Below the pieces are notes generated by a model. It did no database searches. It was given only the letters and a program-made list of their open reading frames with translations, and was not told the DNA's origin. 64,000 nucleotides of DNA from Ampullaceana balthica. Lineage: Eukaryota > Mollusca > Gastropoda > Lymnaeidae. Both the position numbers and the translations under genes were made by a program. The stretch is taken from positions 558,001 to 622,000 of the forward strand of contig CALYLW010000019.1 of assembly GCA_944989445.1 (NCBI GenBank), in the 5' to 3' direction. Shown one piece after another: positions 24,515 through 31,465 of this stretch (positions are counted from its first letter, which is position 1; every line of letters begins with the position of its first letter).

Positions 24515-26873
24515 GTCTGTCTGTCGTCATCTCATGGGCGGGCGGAAAAACAAAAGTCGAAAATGACTCACTTCCCGTGATCCGATCGAGCTGAAATTTG
24601 GCACACGGGCCCGTCTAACCTAACAATGCATCGTATCAAAATGTCAGATCGATCGAACGTACCGTAATTAAATAAATGCATTTTTAGTTTATCCTTATAT
24701 GAGGTATATAATTCAAATTCACTGTTTGTTATTGTTTTTTTTCCACGTGAAAGTTTGAGTTGACGCGTTGAGGCGATCCATCGACGTACCCGCGTGCTTT
24801 TGTTTACATTTTACGTGTCACGCTGAGCTCAGTCAAGCGAATCGGTGACCAGACTTCCCCCCCCCAGGGTTATGAAGCAAAGTTGAGTTACGACAGATTC
24901 AGTCTGTAAATATTTGTAAATACTTTAAGTTATGTCTCATATATAACGGATTTATAGTCAAAAACTTTGTTTTTACGGGTTTCTTTTATTCCAAATCGTT
25001 TCATTTATTTTCAAGTCTCCTACTTGCACGACTTATTCCAACCAAAACTTCAGGACCGACAAATATAGCAGCAGTTGAACTTGTGCTTTTGGCAGGGGGC
25101 ATAATAGATGCTCTGTTAATTTTGGGGGGTGGGGGAAGGGGAAATGACAAACAATAAAGCACCATTGGCATGTAGCATGATAGATAATAAATTAATTGTT
25201 GGGGAAAGAGGGAAAGATTACTAATATTAACGTTCTCTCTGCATGTGGCGTGATAGATACTATGTTAATTTTTGGTGAAAATGGGAAAATGACAAATATT
25301 AAAGTTCTCTTTGCATGTGGCGTGATAGATACTATGTTAATTTTTGGTGAAAATGGGAAAATGACAAATATTAAAGTTCTCTTTGCATGTGGCGTGATAG
25401 ATACTATGTTAATTTTTGGTGAAAATGGGAAAATGACAAATATTAAAGTTCTCTTGGCGGGTGACGTTGTAGATACTATGATGTTAATTGTTGTGGGAAG
25501 GGCAGGGTAAATAACAAATATTAAAGTGTTTTCCTCTCCACTGTCGTAATGACCCAGTGGTTAAGAAGGGGGAGACGTTGTTACCTCCCTTCTCAGTCTA
25601 GTTTCTTTAAAGGCATTGCCTTTTTGTCATCTTACTATAAGACTAGCTGTGTCACGCCGGAGTTCATTACTTTAGACAAGACTACACACTAAATGGCTTG
25701 CAGGAAAATGGCATATTTTATAATTAGCCCGAGCTCACATTTACCACTCAAGTGCTTCCCAGCTCTTAGCGGCTGCTTTCTTATCAGTGTCTGTAGGCTG
25801 TCAGATCGGATGGGGGTAAGGGCTAAAGAGGGGACAGGACGGTGAAAGGGTCGCGATGATGACATCATAAAACAGGACATAGGACAATTTTTTAAATAAA
25901 AAAGGAGGGGGTGGGCTAATCTTTTACCATTATAATGTTCAACTAGTTAAAGAAATTCGATTTAAATTGTTATGTTAGACTTGTTTCATTGTAATGTTAG
26001 ATGAGTTTCATTGTAATGTTAGACTTGTTTCATTGTAATGTTAGACTTGTTTCATTGTAATTTTAGACTTGCTTCATTGTAATGTTTGATTTGTTTCATT
26101 GTAATGTTAGACTTGCTTCATTTTAATATTAGACTAGTTTCATTGTAATGTTAGACTAGTTGCATTGTAATGTTAGACGTGTTTCATTGTAATGTTAGAC
26201 TAGTTTCATTGTAATATTAGACTAGTTGCATTGTAATGTTAGACTAGTTTCAATGTATATTAGAATTAGAATCACACTGGTGTCTTTTCTTTAATCAAGA
26301 CATGTATGCTTTGAACTGAATGCATTAATAAATATTTATGTTTCTATTTTTGTGTAAAGCACATCGAGCCGAGATCTTCCTCTCAGAAAAGGTTCCAGGA
26401 TAATCCCCTAAGATGGGATCTTCCAGGATATGCCCATCAGACAAAACATATCCTAGGATACTCTGTCAGAAAAGATCTACCAGGATACTCCCTTAGAAAA
26501 GATCTACCAGGATACTCCCTTAGAAAAGATCTACCAGGATACTCCCTTAGGAAAGATCTACCAGGATACTCCCTTAGAAAAGATATACCAGGATATTCCC
26601 ACGTGACTCATCCAACAAAGAAATTATTATTAAACTAGAACAAATTATTAAACTAGACAAAAATATTAAACTAGAACAAATTATTAAACTAGAACAAATT
26701 CAAGAAGCACTTGCAAGATTTATTACATCTGGAAAATTGCTAAACCTAGAAGAACCAAGAGCAGAGAAGTAATAATACACAATACATCAAATAATGTATT
26801 GGAAATACATCATAACAATGTAATAAAATACTTAGGGGACAACAACATTTTTCTTGTATCATATGTCTTATTT

Positions 26874-26904
<31 letters not shown>

Positions 26905-27815
26905 TACAGGCGCTCCTTCTATGCAGAAGATAATTGCGTCCACAGACCATGACAGATGATCTGTTGGCAAGTGATGCAGCGTTCACAGGCCACGGCTTTG
27001 TGGGTTCCACTCATTACTCAGCCGCCTAACTAGTGTTAGGTACCCATTCGGAGCTGGGTGACTCAGGGACGCCCTAGGCCCCGGGAACAAATCATTGCCT
27101 TCACATGGATTTGAACCCGTGAACCCATATGCTAGGAAAAATACATACAAATCCGCTTTGTTCCCATCTGGTATCCATGCATGGACTAGGTTTCCTGAAC
27201 AAAACTGATACGTTAGCAATATTTAATATCCTATTAACAATGCAAGTCTCTACACAATCTAGGTATAACTTTAGGAGGCAATTAACCTCTTGAAGGAGGA
27301 ATTGTAATCTATAAGATAAGATAAAATAAGATGAAGTAAGTTTGTTGTTCGTGTTACTATTGTCTTTTCAAACATTCATCTTATTTTCGGTTGGTAGCGT
27401 GTATGTCACTTATTTCTAATGTAAATCAACTTTTTAACGTTCTGAACGTTTCTCAATTAACAGCTAAGTCCTGACAGGAATCACTGCCATCTCACCTTCT
27501 AAAGTATTTTACACAAGTAAATTAAAAACTAACACTGAAAGCTCGCTTAAAGATCTACAGTACTCACAAAACCACTAATTCTTGTATGATATTCCACGTT
27601 TTCACACATCGTTTAAGCACACGCCGACAACGTTTCTGACCAACTACTGACCACACCAACATGTTCTACTCACCACCACTGACTTGCTGCAACAGCACGC
27701 CAATCACGATCGCCACAAACATCCACAGGTTCTGCATCACGGCCATAAGGTCAGACATGCCGCACCCACGACAACTGACTCTGGTTCTGGTACCCACTTC
27801 CCGGCGTAGGGCCAT
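9661..27815 (-). CDS. Ten-exon gene: D8C-domain, mucin-like type I membrane protein (825 aa model)
   Basis: Exons (high to low coordinate): 27815-27674, 23975-23818, 21738-21630, 20585-20466, 19666-19589, 15865-14685, 13890-13707, 12408-12356, 11908-11699, 9903-9661. All introns are GT..AG and the phases (1,0,1,1,1,0,1,0,0) agree at every junction, which supports a single transcript. Predicted order: signal peptide (about 28-47); D8C domain (about 49-175) as in uromodulin, GP2 and OIT3, with WRS near its start, a central CGAEIP, a CC pair and final C..AICAQ; Ser/Thr/Pro-rich stalk (about 190-570) of mucin type; a domain with a SEA-like strand-helix-strand-strand-helix-strand pattern (about 572-690); one transmembrane helix (710-732) followed by KCFRR; cytoplasmic tail to 825. 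Cell-surface or shed glycoprotein is inferred. I do not recognise a specific orthologue. Exon borders are predicted by eye, without transcripts. Confidence 0.8.
10036..10733. mobile_element. 698-bp TTAA-flanked DNA element in intron 9
   Basis: Identical 37-bp terminal inverted repeats starting GGTTGGTCCACACCTCACAA, each holding the perfect 20-bp palindrome CAAATGCTCGCGAGCATTTG, flanked by TTAA on both sides (10032-10035, 10734-10737). A TTAA target is typical of piggyBac and Kolobok families; the superfamily is not settled. No transposase. A second copy is at 4025. Confidence 0.85.
10765..10976. mobile_element. 212-bp hAT-type MITE in intron 9
   Basis: Inverted termini CAGTGCCACTCAAA (left) and CAGTGCTTCTCAAA (right, reverse complement), both followed by a GCGGACC/TGCGGACC motif as in Charlie-like hAT elements. 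Flanks read ATCTCAAAA and ATCTAAAA, an imperfect 8-bp duplication. Confidence 0.7.
11087..11573. mobile_element. Helentron-like nonautonomous element, copy A (intron 9)
   Basis: Begins TCCTTTATATTAACTCG and ends ATAAAGGATTTATAGTC...TTTTTTACGGG. The start pairs with a subterminal inverted copy (ATAAAGGAT) near the other end. Nearly identical to 39341-39831. The interior holds four spaced copies of GTGCGTATTATATT-like words. No protein. The asymmetric termini recall Helentron-derived (HINE) elements; the class is tentative. Confidence 0.6.
11699..11908 (-). CDS. Exon 9: juxtamembrane segment and transmembrane helix
   Basis: Acceptor GCTACCCAG at 11909-11910, donor GCG|GTTAGT at 11698; exactly 70 codons, phase 0 on both sides. 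Begins GNLSLIAKCRASASCEIDQ (last strand plus a Cys pair), then a short linker and the membrane segment FLTLIIICSVCLVVLLCIAV, followed by the positive stop-transfer KCFRR. Confidence 0.8.
12356..12408 (-). CDS. Exon 8: SEA-like domain, second helix
   Basis: A 53-nt microexon-sized coding block with acceptor CTATTCCAG at 12409-12410 and donor CAC|GTAAGT at 12355. Encodes IITVFDKLNLESYLFKH, amphipathic and probably helical. Phases 1 in and 0 out fit both neighbours exactly. Confidence 0.72.
12460..12560. repeat. 24-bp tandem repeat
   Basis: Three to four copies of GTGTGGAGTTGTGTGGGTTT + TACT at the exon 8 end of intron 7. Confidence 0.75.
12561..13470. repeat. 37-bp minisatellite in intron 7, about 24 units
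   Basis: Unit ACCAGGTGTTAAGCTCATTG + TACCACACCTTTATGTT. Two homogenised subfamilies: CTCACTGTGTCACACC mostly before 12920 and again at the far end, and CTCATTGTACCACACC in the middle. Confidence 0.93.
13707..13890 (-). CDS. Exon 7: SEA-like domain, first half
   Basis: Acceptor GTCAACAG at 13891-13892 (weak pyrimidine tract), donor GAAG|GTGAGT at 13706. Encodes about 61 residues: SIYFSSNVYNYLESFLSRAV (helix), NYTLTNVYAPV (strand), then NVSTFVDVRIQHT (strand). Together with flanking exons this gives a beta-alpha-beta-beta-alpha-beta order typical of SEA domains. The GSVVV autocleavage motif is absent. Confidence 0.72.
13955..14205. repeat. Degenerate GGCATGGAGACATGATGG repeat in intron 6
   Basis: Roughly 20-bp degenerate units (GTAGGCATGGAGATATGATG and variants) arranged in longer blocks; fills much of intron 6 between exons 6 and 7. 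Confidence 0.8.
14685..15865 (-). CDS. Exon 6: mucin-like Ser/Thr/Pro-rich stalk
   Basis: A 1181-nt exon with acceptor CCATCTCCAG at 15866-15867 and donor TTCG|GTAAGT at 14684. It encodes about 394 residues dominated by Ser, Thr, Pro, Asp and Glu with almost no Cys and several N-glycosylation sequons, as expected for a heavily O-glycosylated extended stalk. Near its start a 27-residue block is tandemly duplicated (81-bp period, 15685-15846). The last 25 residues change character to hydrophobic strand-like sequence (LILIEIIRFVFKGNHS), probably the first strand of the next domain. Confidence 0.82.
15866..16134. other. Intron 5, part outside the array
   Basis: AT-rich sequence next to the exon 6 acceptor; nothing else recognised. 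Confidence 0.6.
16135..19588. repeat. 38-bp minisatellite, about 91 units, filling intron 5
   Basis: Unit like AGTGCTATATGTCTATAGAG + ACTTACATTCTGAGACTT (38 bp), with two variant classes (CTATATG/CTGAATG; GAGACTT/CACACTC). On the gene strand each unit reads AATGTAAGTCTCTATAG, a 5' splice-site-like motif. The array abuts the real donor of exon 5 (AAA|GTAAGTCTCTATAG), so the donor is the first unit. A variant order recurs 1102 bp (29 units) apart. Confidence 0.95.
19589..19666 (-). CDS. Exon 5: short linker exon
   Basis: Acceptor TGGACTGAAG at 19667-19668; donor GAAA|GTAAGT at 19588. Encodes about 26 residues (DPEEPPPSRSVIARTG, then an acidic/Thr stretch), linking D8C to the mucin-like stalk. 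Phase 1 on both sides, so it could be skipped without a frameshift. Its donor forms the first copy of the 38-bp minisatellite that fills the next intron. Confidence 0.72.
19667..20465 (-). other. Intron 4 with a degenerate repeat
   Basis: Holds a loose, decayed repeat of the type GGCATATGGxGAATATTTCA between about 19825 and 20290, interrupted by the short hAT-type element at 19902-20056. Confidence 0.6.
19902..20056. mobile_element. 155-bp hAT-type MITE in intron 4
   Basis: Terminal inverted repeats TAGGGGTGTATCTGATT (left) and TAGGGCTGTACCGGATT (right, reverse complement), flanked by a perfect 8-bp duplication ATTTCATA (19894-19901 and 20057-20064). The interior is rich in CCGGCTCCGG-like words. 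No coding capacity; 8-bp TSD and TIR point to hAT. Confidence 0.8.
20466..20585 (-). CDS. Exon 4: C-terminal D8C segment
   Basis: Acceptor TTCTTCACGAAG at 20586-20587, donor CAAG|GTAAGA at 20465. Encodes about residues 137-176, beginning KYDCCVLRTPVRISVCSG and including VYQFPTKP and C..AICAQ. The CC pair, a V.VC strand, VY.. and a closing C..A.C are the usual end of D8C. Phases 1 and 1. Confidence 0.8.
20586..21629 (-). other. Intron 3
   Basis: About 1 kb of AT-rich intron; no coding signal and no clear repeat or element recognised. Confidence 0.5.
21630..21738 (-). CDS. Exon 3: central D8C segment
   Basis: Acceptor CCTTAG at 21739-21740, donor TTGG|GTAAGG at 21629. Encodes about residues 101-136, beginning NNKCGAEIPMRLDLNASLP and ending near LCGSYNIL. 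This fits the CGT..P.WL.G..P....G.V....C block of D8C. It contains an N-glycosylation sequon (NAS). Confidence 0.8.
21748..22015. repeat. Degenerate ~31-bp tandem repeat in intron 2
   Basis: About eight diverged copies of a unit like GATGAAAAGATATTACAATG followed by ATGGATTCTTT, immediately upstream of exon 3 on the gene strand. Confidence 0.75.
22360..23455. repeat. 53-bp minisatellite in intron 2, about 20 units
   Basis: Unit begins CATTCTTACCCTCGATGTCA and continues TTAGATGATTCAACTCCTGA, GTACTGATAGCTT (53 bp). Gene-strand copies contain GAGGGTAAGAATG, another donor-like motif. A diverged outlying copy lies at about 23722-23775, near the exon 2 donor. Confidence 0.93.
23818..23975 (-). CDS. 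Exon 2: N-terminal part of D8C domain
   Basis: Acceptor TATTCACAG at 23976-23977; donor AAG|GTAGGT at 23817. Encodes residues 48-100, beginning DLCNDYTVIVDDWRS. This matches the D8C opening (Y..L.E.WRS, then CD....GWYRF.G); here WYAFQVKG and ECIK follow. Phase 1 in, phase 0 out. Confidence 0.8.
24081..24180. repeat. (TA)n and GGCCATTCCATTATATA tandem repeat
   Basis: A short TA run followed by four to five 17-bp units. Confidence 0.8.
24460..24980. mobile_element. Helentron-like nonautonomous element, copy B (intron 1)
   Basis: Starts TCCCTTATATTAACTTCACC, followed by (TC)n/(TGTC)n at 24485-24525, and ends TATAGTCAAAAACTTTG...TTTTTACGGG. It shares the GAGCTGAAATTTGGCAC and CAGATCGATCG blocks with the other copies but its middle differs. 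Confidence 0.55.
25196..25505. repeat. 72-bp tandem repeat, about four units
   Basis: Period 72 bp (TATGTTAATTTTTGGTGAAA at 25261, 25333 and 25405). The 104-aa open frame over it is a by-product of a unit divisible by three. Confidence 0.85.
25960..26260. repeat. 22-bp tandem repeat, about 13 units
   Basis: Unit like CATTGTAATGTTAGACTTGT + TT, moderately diverged. Confidence 0.85.
26440..26600. repeat. 27-bp tandem repeat
   Basis: Five to six copies of a unit like CTTAGAAAAGATCTACCAGG + ATACTCC. Confidence 0.82.
26590..27320 (+). mobile_element. Decayed LINE 3' end (CR1/L2-like), split by a SINE
   Basis: 26590-26865 and 27132-27320 are two halves of one degraded LINE copy. Frames resemble the copy at 4197 (KLEQIQ.A.ARFIT, then NTYKSALFPSGIHAW) with stops and an internal duplication of the ATTATTAAACTAGAACAA segment. 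Ends in a (GATAA)n-type tail. The interruption at 26866-27125 is a SINE flanked by CATATG. Confidence 0.7.
26866..27125 (-). mobile_element. tRNA-type SINE sharing the LINE tail, inserted in the LINE
   Basis: On the minus strand it starts with a pol III B-box-like GGTTCACGGGTTCAAATCC, continues through GTCACCCAGCTCCGAATGGG, and ends in the same tail as the local LINE (ATCTTCTGCATAGAAGGAGC then GATAAGATAAG). Flanked by CATATG on both sides (26860-26865, 27126-27131), which restores the LINE sequence when removed. The A box is missing, so the copy is 5'-truncated or diverged. Confidence 0.72.
27674..27815 (-). CDS. Exon 1: start codon and signal peptide
   Basis: ATG at 27815-27813 in good context (A at -3, G at +4). 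It encodes 47 residues with a hydrophobic run LWMFVAIVIGVLLQQ at about 30-44, then VSG, a plausible signal-peptidase site just before the D8C domain. The n-region is long; Met20, Met24 or Met27 would give a more usual signal peptide and could be the true start. Donor GTGAGT at 27673, phase 1. Confidence 0.78.
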
Positions 27816-27856
27816 TGTTCTTCTCTCCCTTTAGATAAGCTGGACTCTGGTTGCCC

Positions 27857-27864
27857 TGACGTCA
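27857..27864. promoter_or_regulatory. Palindromic CRE-type site upstream of exon 1
   Basis: TGACGTCA, a perfect cAMP-response-element palindrome about 42 bp upstream of the predicted ATG of the D8C gene, in a GC-richer stretch (27840-27895) that also holds GATAAG motifs on the coding strand. An eight-base site can occur by chance; only its position makes it worth noting. Confidence 0.25.
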
Positions 27865-27968
27865 CTGGGCCGGCCCGCCTCTCTTATCGTAGCCAAGTGC
27901 TTGGTGAGTTCGTTCCACTAGCCTTCGCTTTTAGGTCTCTTGACTAATTAACTCTTTTTGGAATAAAC

Positions 27969-28135
27969 ATGGTAAGCTTCATGCAAAGCGATGGTGACTT
28001 GTCTATTCCAGTGGTCCGCTTCATGCAAAGCGATGGTGACCTGTCCGTTCCAGTGGTCCGCTTCATGCAAAGCGATGGTGACTTGTCCGTTCCAGTGGTC
28101 CGCTTCAAGCAAAGCGATGGTGACTTGTCCGTTCC
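27969..28135. repeat. 42-bp tandem repeat upstream of the D8C gene
   Basis: Four copies of GCTTCATGCAAAGCGATGGT + GACTTGTCCGTTCCAGTGGTCC, starting about 155 bp upstream of the predicted ATG and so in or near the promoter. Confidence 0.88.
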
Positions 28136-29018
28136 TTTCGTCAGATCGTGTTCTGTCTGTAGTCTTTTTCTTCAGGATAGAACTGAAAGCAATCGATGCT
28201 TGAAATCTATTTCTCGAGATTGAAGTAGCTGCACTTTTTTTTTAAATTAAAATTTTACTGTAGAATCCCCATCGTATCACTTTCAGGACCTCGGAGTAAA
28301 TTGAAAGTCTGAACGGTTGATTGGTGGAGCTGACGTCATCGAACAACTTTGATTGCAACTCGGAGACCAAACTCGAATTTCTGGGGAGAAAAAAAAATGT
28401 TTTACAGACATTACTATCAGCACTTACATTAATACCTGGGAATACTAGACATATTATTTCTTTGTTACAAAAATCCGAGGGATTCAAAAGGGAAATGTTT
28501 TGGGGTCTAGAGTCTAGAGGAAGTGCGCCACCTTAAATGTTTGAGGACCTTTGAGGTGTCTTACGTGCATGGCTTGCTCATTAAGTCACTAGACCAGAGT
28601 AGGCTTAGTTACAAGCACTTTAAACCGCTTTTGAGTTTTTTCCCTTGTAATGACGCAATACACCTCTAGCTACTGGTCAGTTTTAGTTATTAGTAGCAAT
28701 CGAAATCATCAAGTCGAGAAAAGTGCCTCCGTGAGCGAAAGTTCAATTTATTTTTAACACCCTTACCATCTTAGCATCCTACGTCATATAACTTGTTTTT
28801 TTTCCCTGGGCCGCCATTAAGTTTTATGTTAGTTGGGTTCGAGGCTAGCAGATACCGTCACCGTTCAGGCAGCCACTTCTCAGAATTATGGAAACTGAAT
28901 ATTAACTCCAAGAGTTGCTTCTAGCCTCAAATTTCGAGTGTTGCAAACGGCAAACGAATATTTTCGAAAGTATAGTTTTTGCCCAGCCGACCAAACCACA
29001 CCAAAAATTTAAATAAAC
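28136..29018. other. Intergenic DNA
   Basis: No gene or element recognised. Confidence 0.5.
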
Positions 29019-29435
29019 AACCCCGTAAAAACAAAGTTTTTGACTATAAATCCCTTATATATGAGACAGAACTTAAAGTATTGATTGCGTTCCAACGCGA
29101 CAAACATTTACAGCCTGAAACTGAGTGAATTCCACCTGGTTAAAACACGAGATGTGGTCACCGATGGCTGGCGTGAAGTCAAGTGACCCGTAAAATGTAA
29201 ACAATAACGACTGCTACATATAGTTTATATAGATAACCTAAAAATGCATTAATTTAATTACGGTATGTTCGATCGATCTGAAATTTTTATACGATGCATT
29301 GTTACGGGACACGGGTCCGTATGCCAAATTTCAGCTCGATGGCTTCACGGGAAGTGGGTTATTTTTTACTTTTGTTTTTCCACGTGCCCGTGACAGACAG
29401 AGGGACAGAGACGGCAGTGAAGTTAATATAAGGGA
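29019..29435. mobile_element. Helentron-like nonautonomous element, copy C, inverted
   Basis: Reverse orientation relative to copies A, B and D: begins CCCCGTAAAAACAAAG and ends GTTAATATAAGGGA. Closest to copy B (shares the GGCTTCACGGGAAGTGGG and CAGCTCGATGG region). Confidence 0.55.
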
Positions 29436-29989
29436 TTTTTAAAAAGAGAGAAAAGCTCTTTGCCAAATTTTGTATTTTTAATGATTTATAGAAAATGGTA
29501 AATAAGAAAACACTTCATTAATTCTATTTCTTCGGCATTGTTTGTTATTGACAGTCAGTCAGTTGTCAAGTGTTAAGCCAATTTTTATGTATGATCAATA
29601 TGTTCCCTCATCGTCTATCGTCAAATAACTTTAGAATTATTTTAATATTTATGTATACTAGCGTGGACACTGAATATTATTGTGTTATCTTTTACATTTG
29701 AAACAAATTGGAAATCACAGGGTTTTTTAAAAATATATTTAAAATAAATAATATTAATTATCATAAAAATTCTTATCATAATATAAAATAATATATGTTA
29801 GACGTCCCTGCCCCTACTGGAACCAGACTTGAAAAGACCCCCCGCCCCTACTCTCCTGTCAACACTCCTAAGTATGACATTTGCACAGTGATTCCCCCCC
29901 CCCTTCCCCGCGAAACGCACCGGGACGGCGTTCCGGCACCTTTTTCCCCACATGCTTATTTTTATTACGGCATGGAATGCTTTTTCGCG
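29436..29989. other. AT-rich intergenic DNA
   Basis: No gene or element recognised. Confidence 0.5.
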
Positions 29990-30135
29990 TTGCGTTCCGG
30001 TACCTTTTTTCATGTGTTCCGGTACCTTTTTTCATGCGTTCCGGTACCTTTTTTCATGCGTTCTGGTACCTTTTTTCATGCGTTCCGGTACCTTTTTTCA
30101 TGCGTTCCGGTACCATTTTTCATGCGTTCCGTACC
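29990..30135. repeat. 22-bp tandem repeat
   Basis: Seven to eight units of GCGTTCCGGTACCTTTTTTC + AT. Confidence 0.9.
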
Positions 30136-30844
30136 GTACTTTGAAAAAAAAATAATAAAAAAATAAAATAAAAAAACAAGCACTGCATTTGCATTGTTCC
30201 TTGATTATTTTTGTATTAATTTTTTTAAAGTATTTTCTTAAATCCCCAGGAAATTTCGAATTACATAATCCAATGGAAAGCGTTGCCAACATGTTAACAT
30301 AAAATTGTAATTTTTTTTAACTTTAAATCAAGGACGCTAAAATATTTTAGCTTTTAATGTTTTCTATTAACTAATTTCAATTCTTGTTTGAGATTTAAAG
30401 GCTTTATTAAAATACGAACAATACCTTCAGTTATAATCCTTTCTTTTAGTTTTTGAATATTTTAGAAGCCACGAAATACTCGTAGTTTTAAAATTGGTGA
30501 ATCGACGCCAGGACATAAACATGTCATTTTCCAGGCAAGCCGAGACCGAACTGAAACAATCGCAGGGCTCAAGACACAATTTGTAGTCCAAGGGGTCATG
30601 GCTATAAATAAACAACATCGCCGATTAGTGTTTCTACGGGCGCCGCCCAGGCAGGGAATGGCCCGCCCCTCTTTAAACTCCACAACCCCGAGTTATTGCG
30701 TCACCGCCCCCCACCCTCAAGCTTGGTCAAAGTGGTCATCAAGTGTGTTGGTGGCGGCGTCAGGACAGAAGCGATGGGGACGCTTGTCAACAGGATGTCT
30801 TTTGCCGTTGATGAGTCTGTGTATTGGGAACACTGGTGCCGACT
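30136..30844. other. Intergenic DNA
   Basis: No recognised gene. A GC-richer stretch at 30630-30840 has open frames on both strands but no family resemblance. Confidence 0.4.
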
Positions 30845-31150
30845 AGCGTTTTAAGAAGTGTAACGGGCCCTGATCTGTGACTGATGCCATACAGAGTTTT
30901 AAGAAGTGTGACGGGCCCTGATCTGTGACTGATGCCATCCAGAGTTTTAAGAAGTGTGACGGGCCCTGATATATGACTGATGCCATCAACAGTTTTAAGA
31001 AGTGTGACGGGCCCTGATCTGCGACTGGTGCCATCAAGAGTTTTAAGAAGTGTGACGGTCCCTGGTCTGTGACTGATGCCATAAGAGTTTTAAAAAGTGT
31101 GACGGGCCCTGATCTGTGACTGATGCCATCAAGCGTTTTAAGAAGTGTGA
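30845..31150. repeat. ~48-bp tandem repeat
   Basis: Six to seven units like GTTTTAAGAAGTGTGACGGG + CCCTGATCTGTGACTGATGCC. The open frame across it is a by-product. Confidence 0.88.
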
Positions 31151-31465
31151 CTCCCCTGAAGACGATATTCATGCTAATAACAAATCATTTCCTATAGTGA
31201 TATGCAACGCTTAGTCTCATGTGCCTAACCCACTCCCTCGCAGACAAACTGGTTGATAGAACACAGCCATACAGACAAGAAGAGAGAGCAAAGAGACAAA
31301 GACAGCAGCCAAAACACAGACACACAGACCGCAGACAGAAAGCATAGATACGCAACGACAAAAACACCCTGAGGATTATGGTAGAGTTATAATATAGTCA
31401 ACAGGATCCCAACTGAAACAAACGCAGTGCCCAGACACTAGTAGGGCGCTACACAAGCATGTATT

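Larger units (their letters stand above)
23976..27673 (-). other. Intron 1 of the D8C gene
   Basis: A 3.7-kb intron packed with repeats: a GGCCATTCC repeat, Helentron-like copy B, 72-, 22- and 27-bp minisatellites and a LINE split by a SINE (separate entries). Confidence 0.75.

Noticed and set aside
24339..24594. Frames of 63-64 aa around the (TC)n tract
   Set aside because: Low-complexity sequence inside Helentron-like copy B.
26983..27219. 78-aa minus frame as a gene
   Set aside because: Crosses the SINE-LINE junction and is antisense to the LINE.
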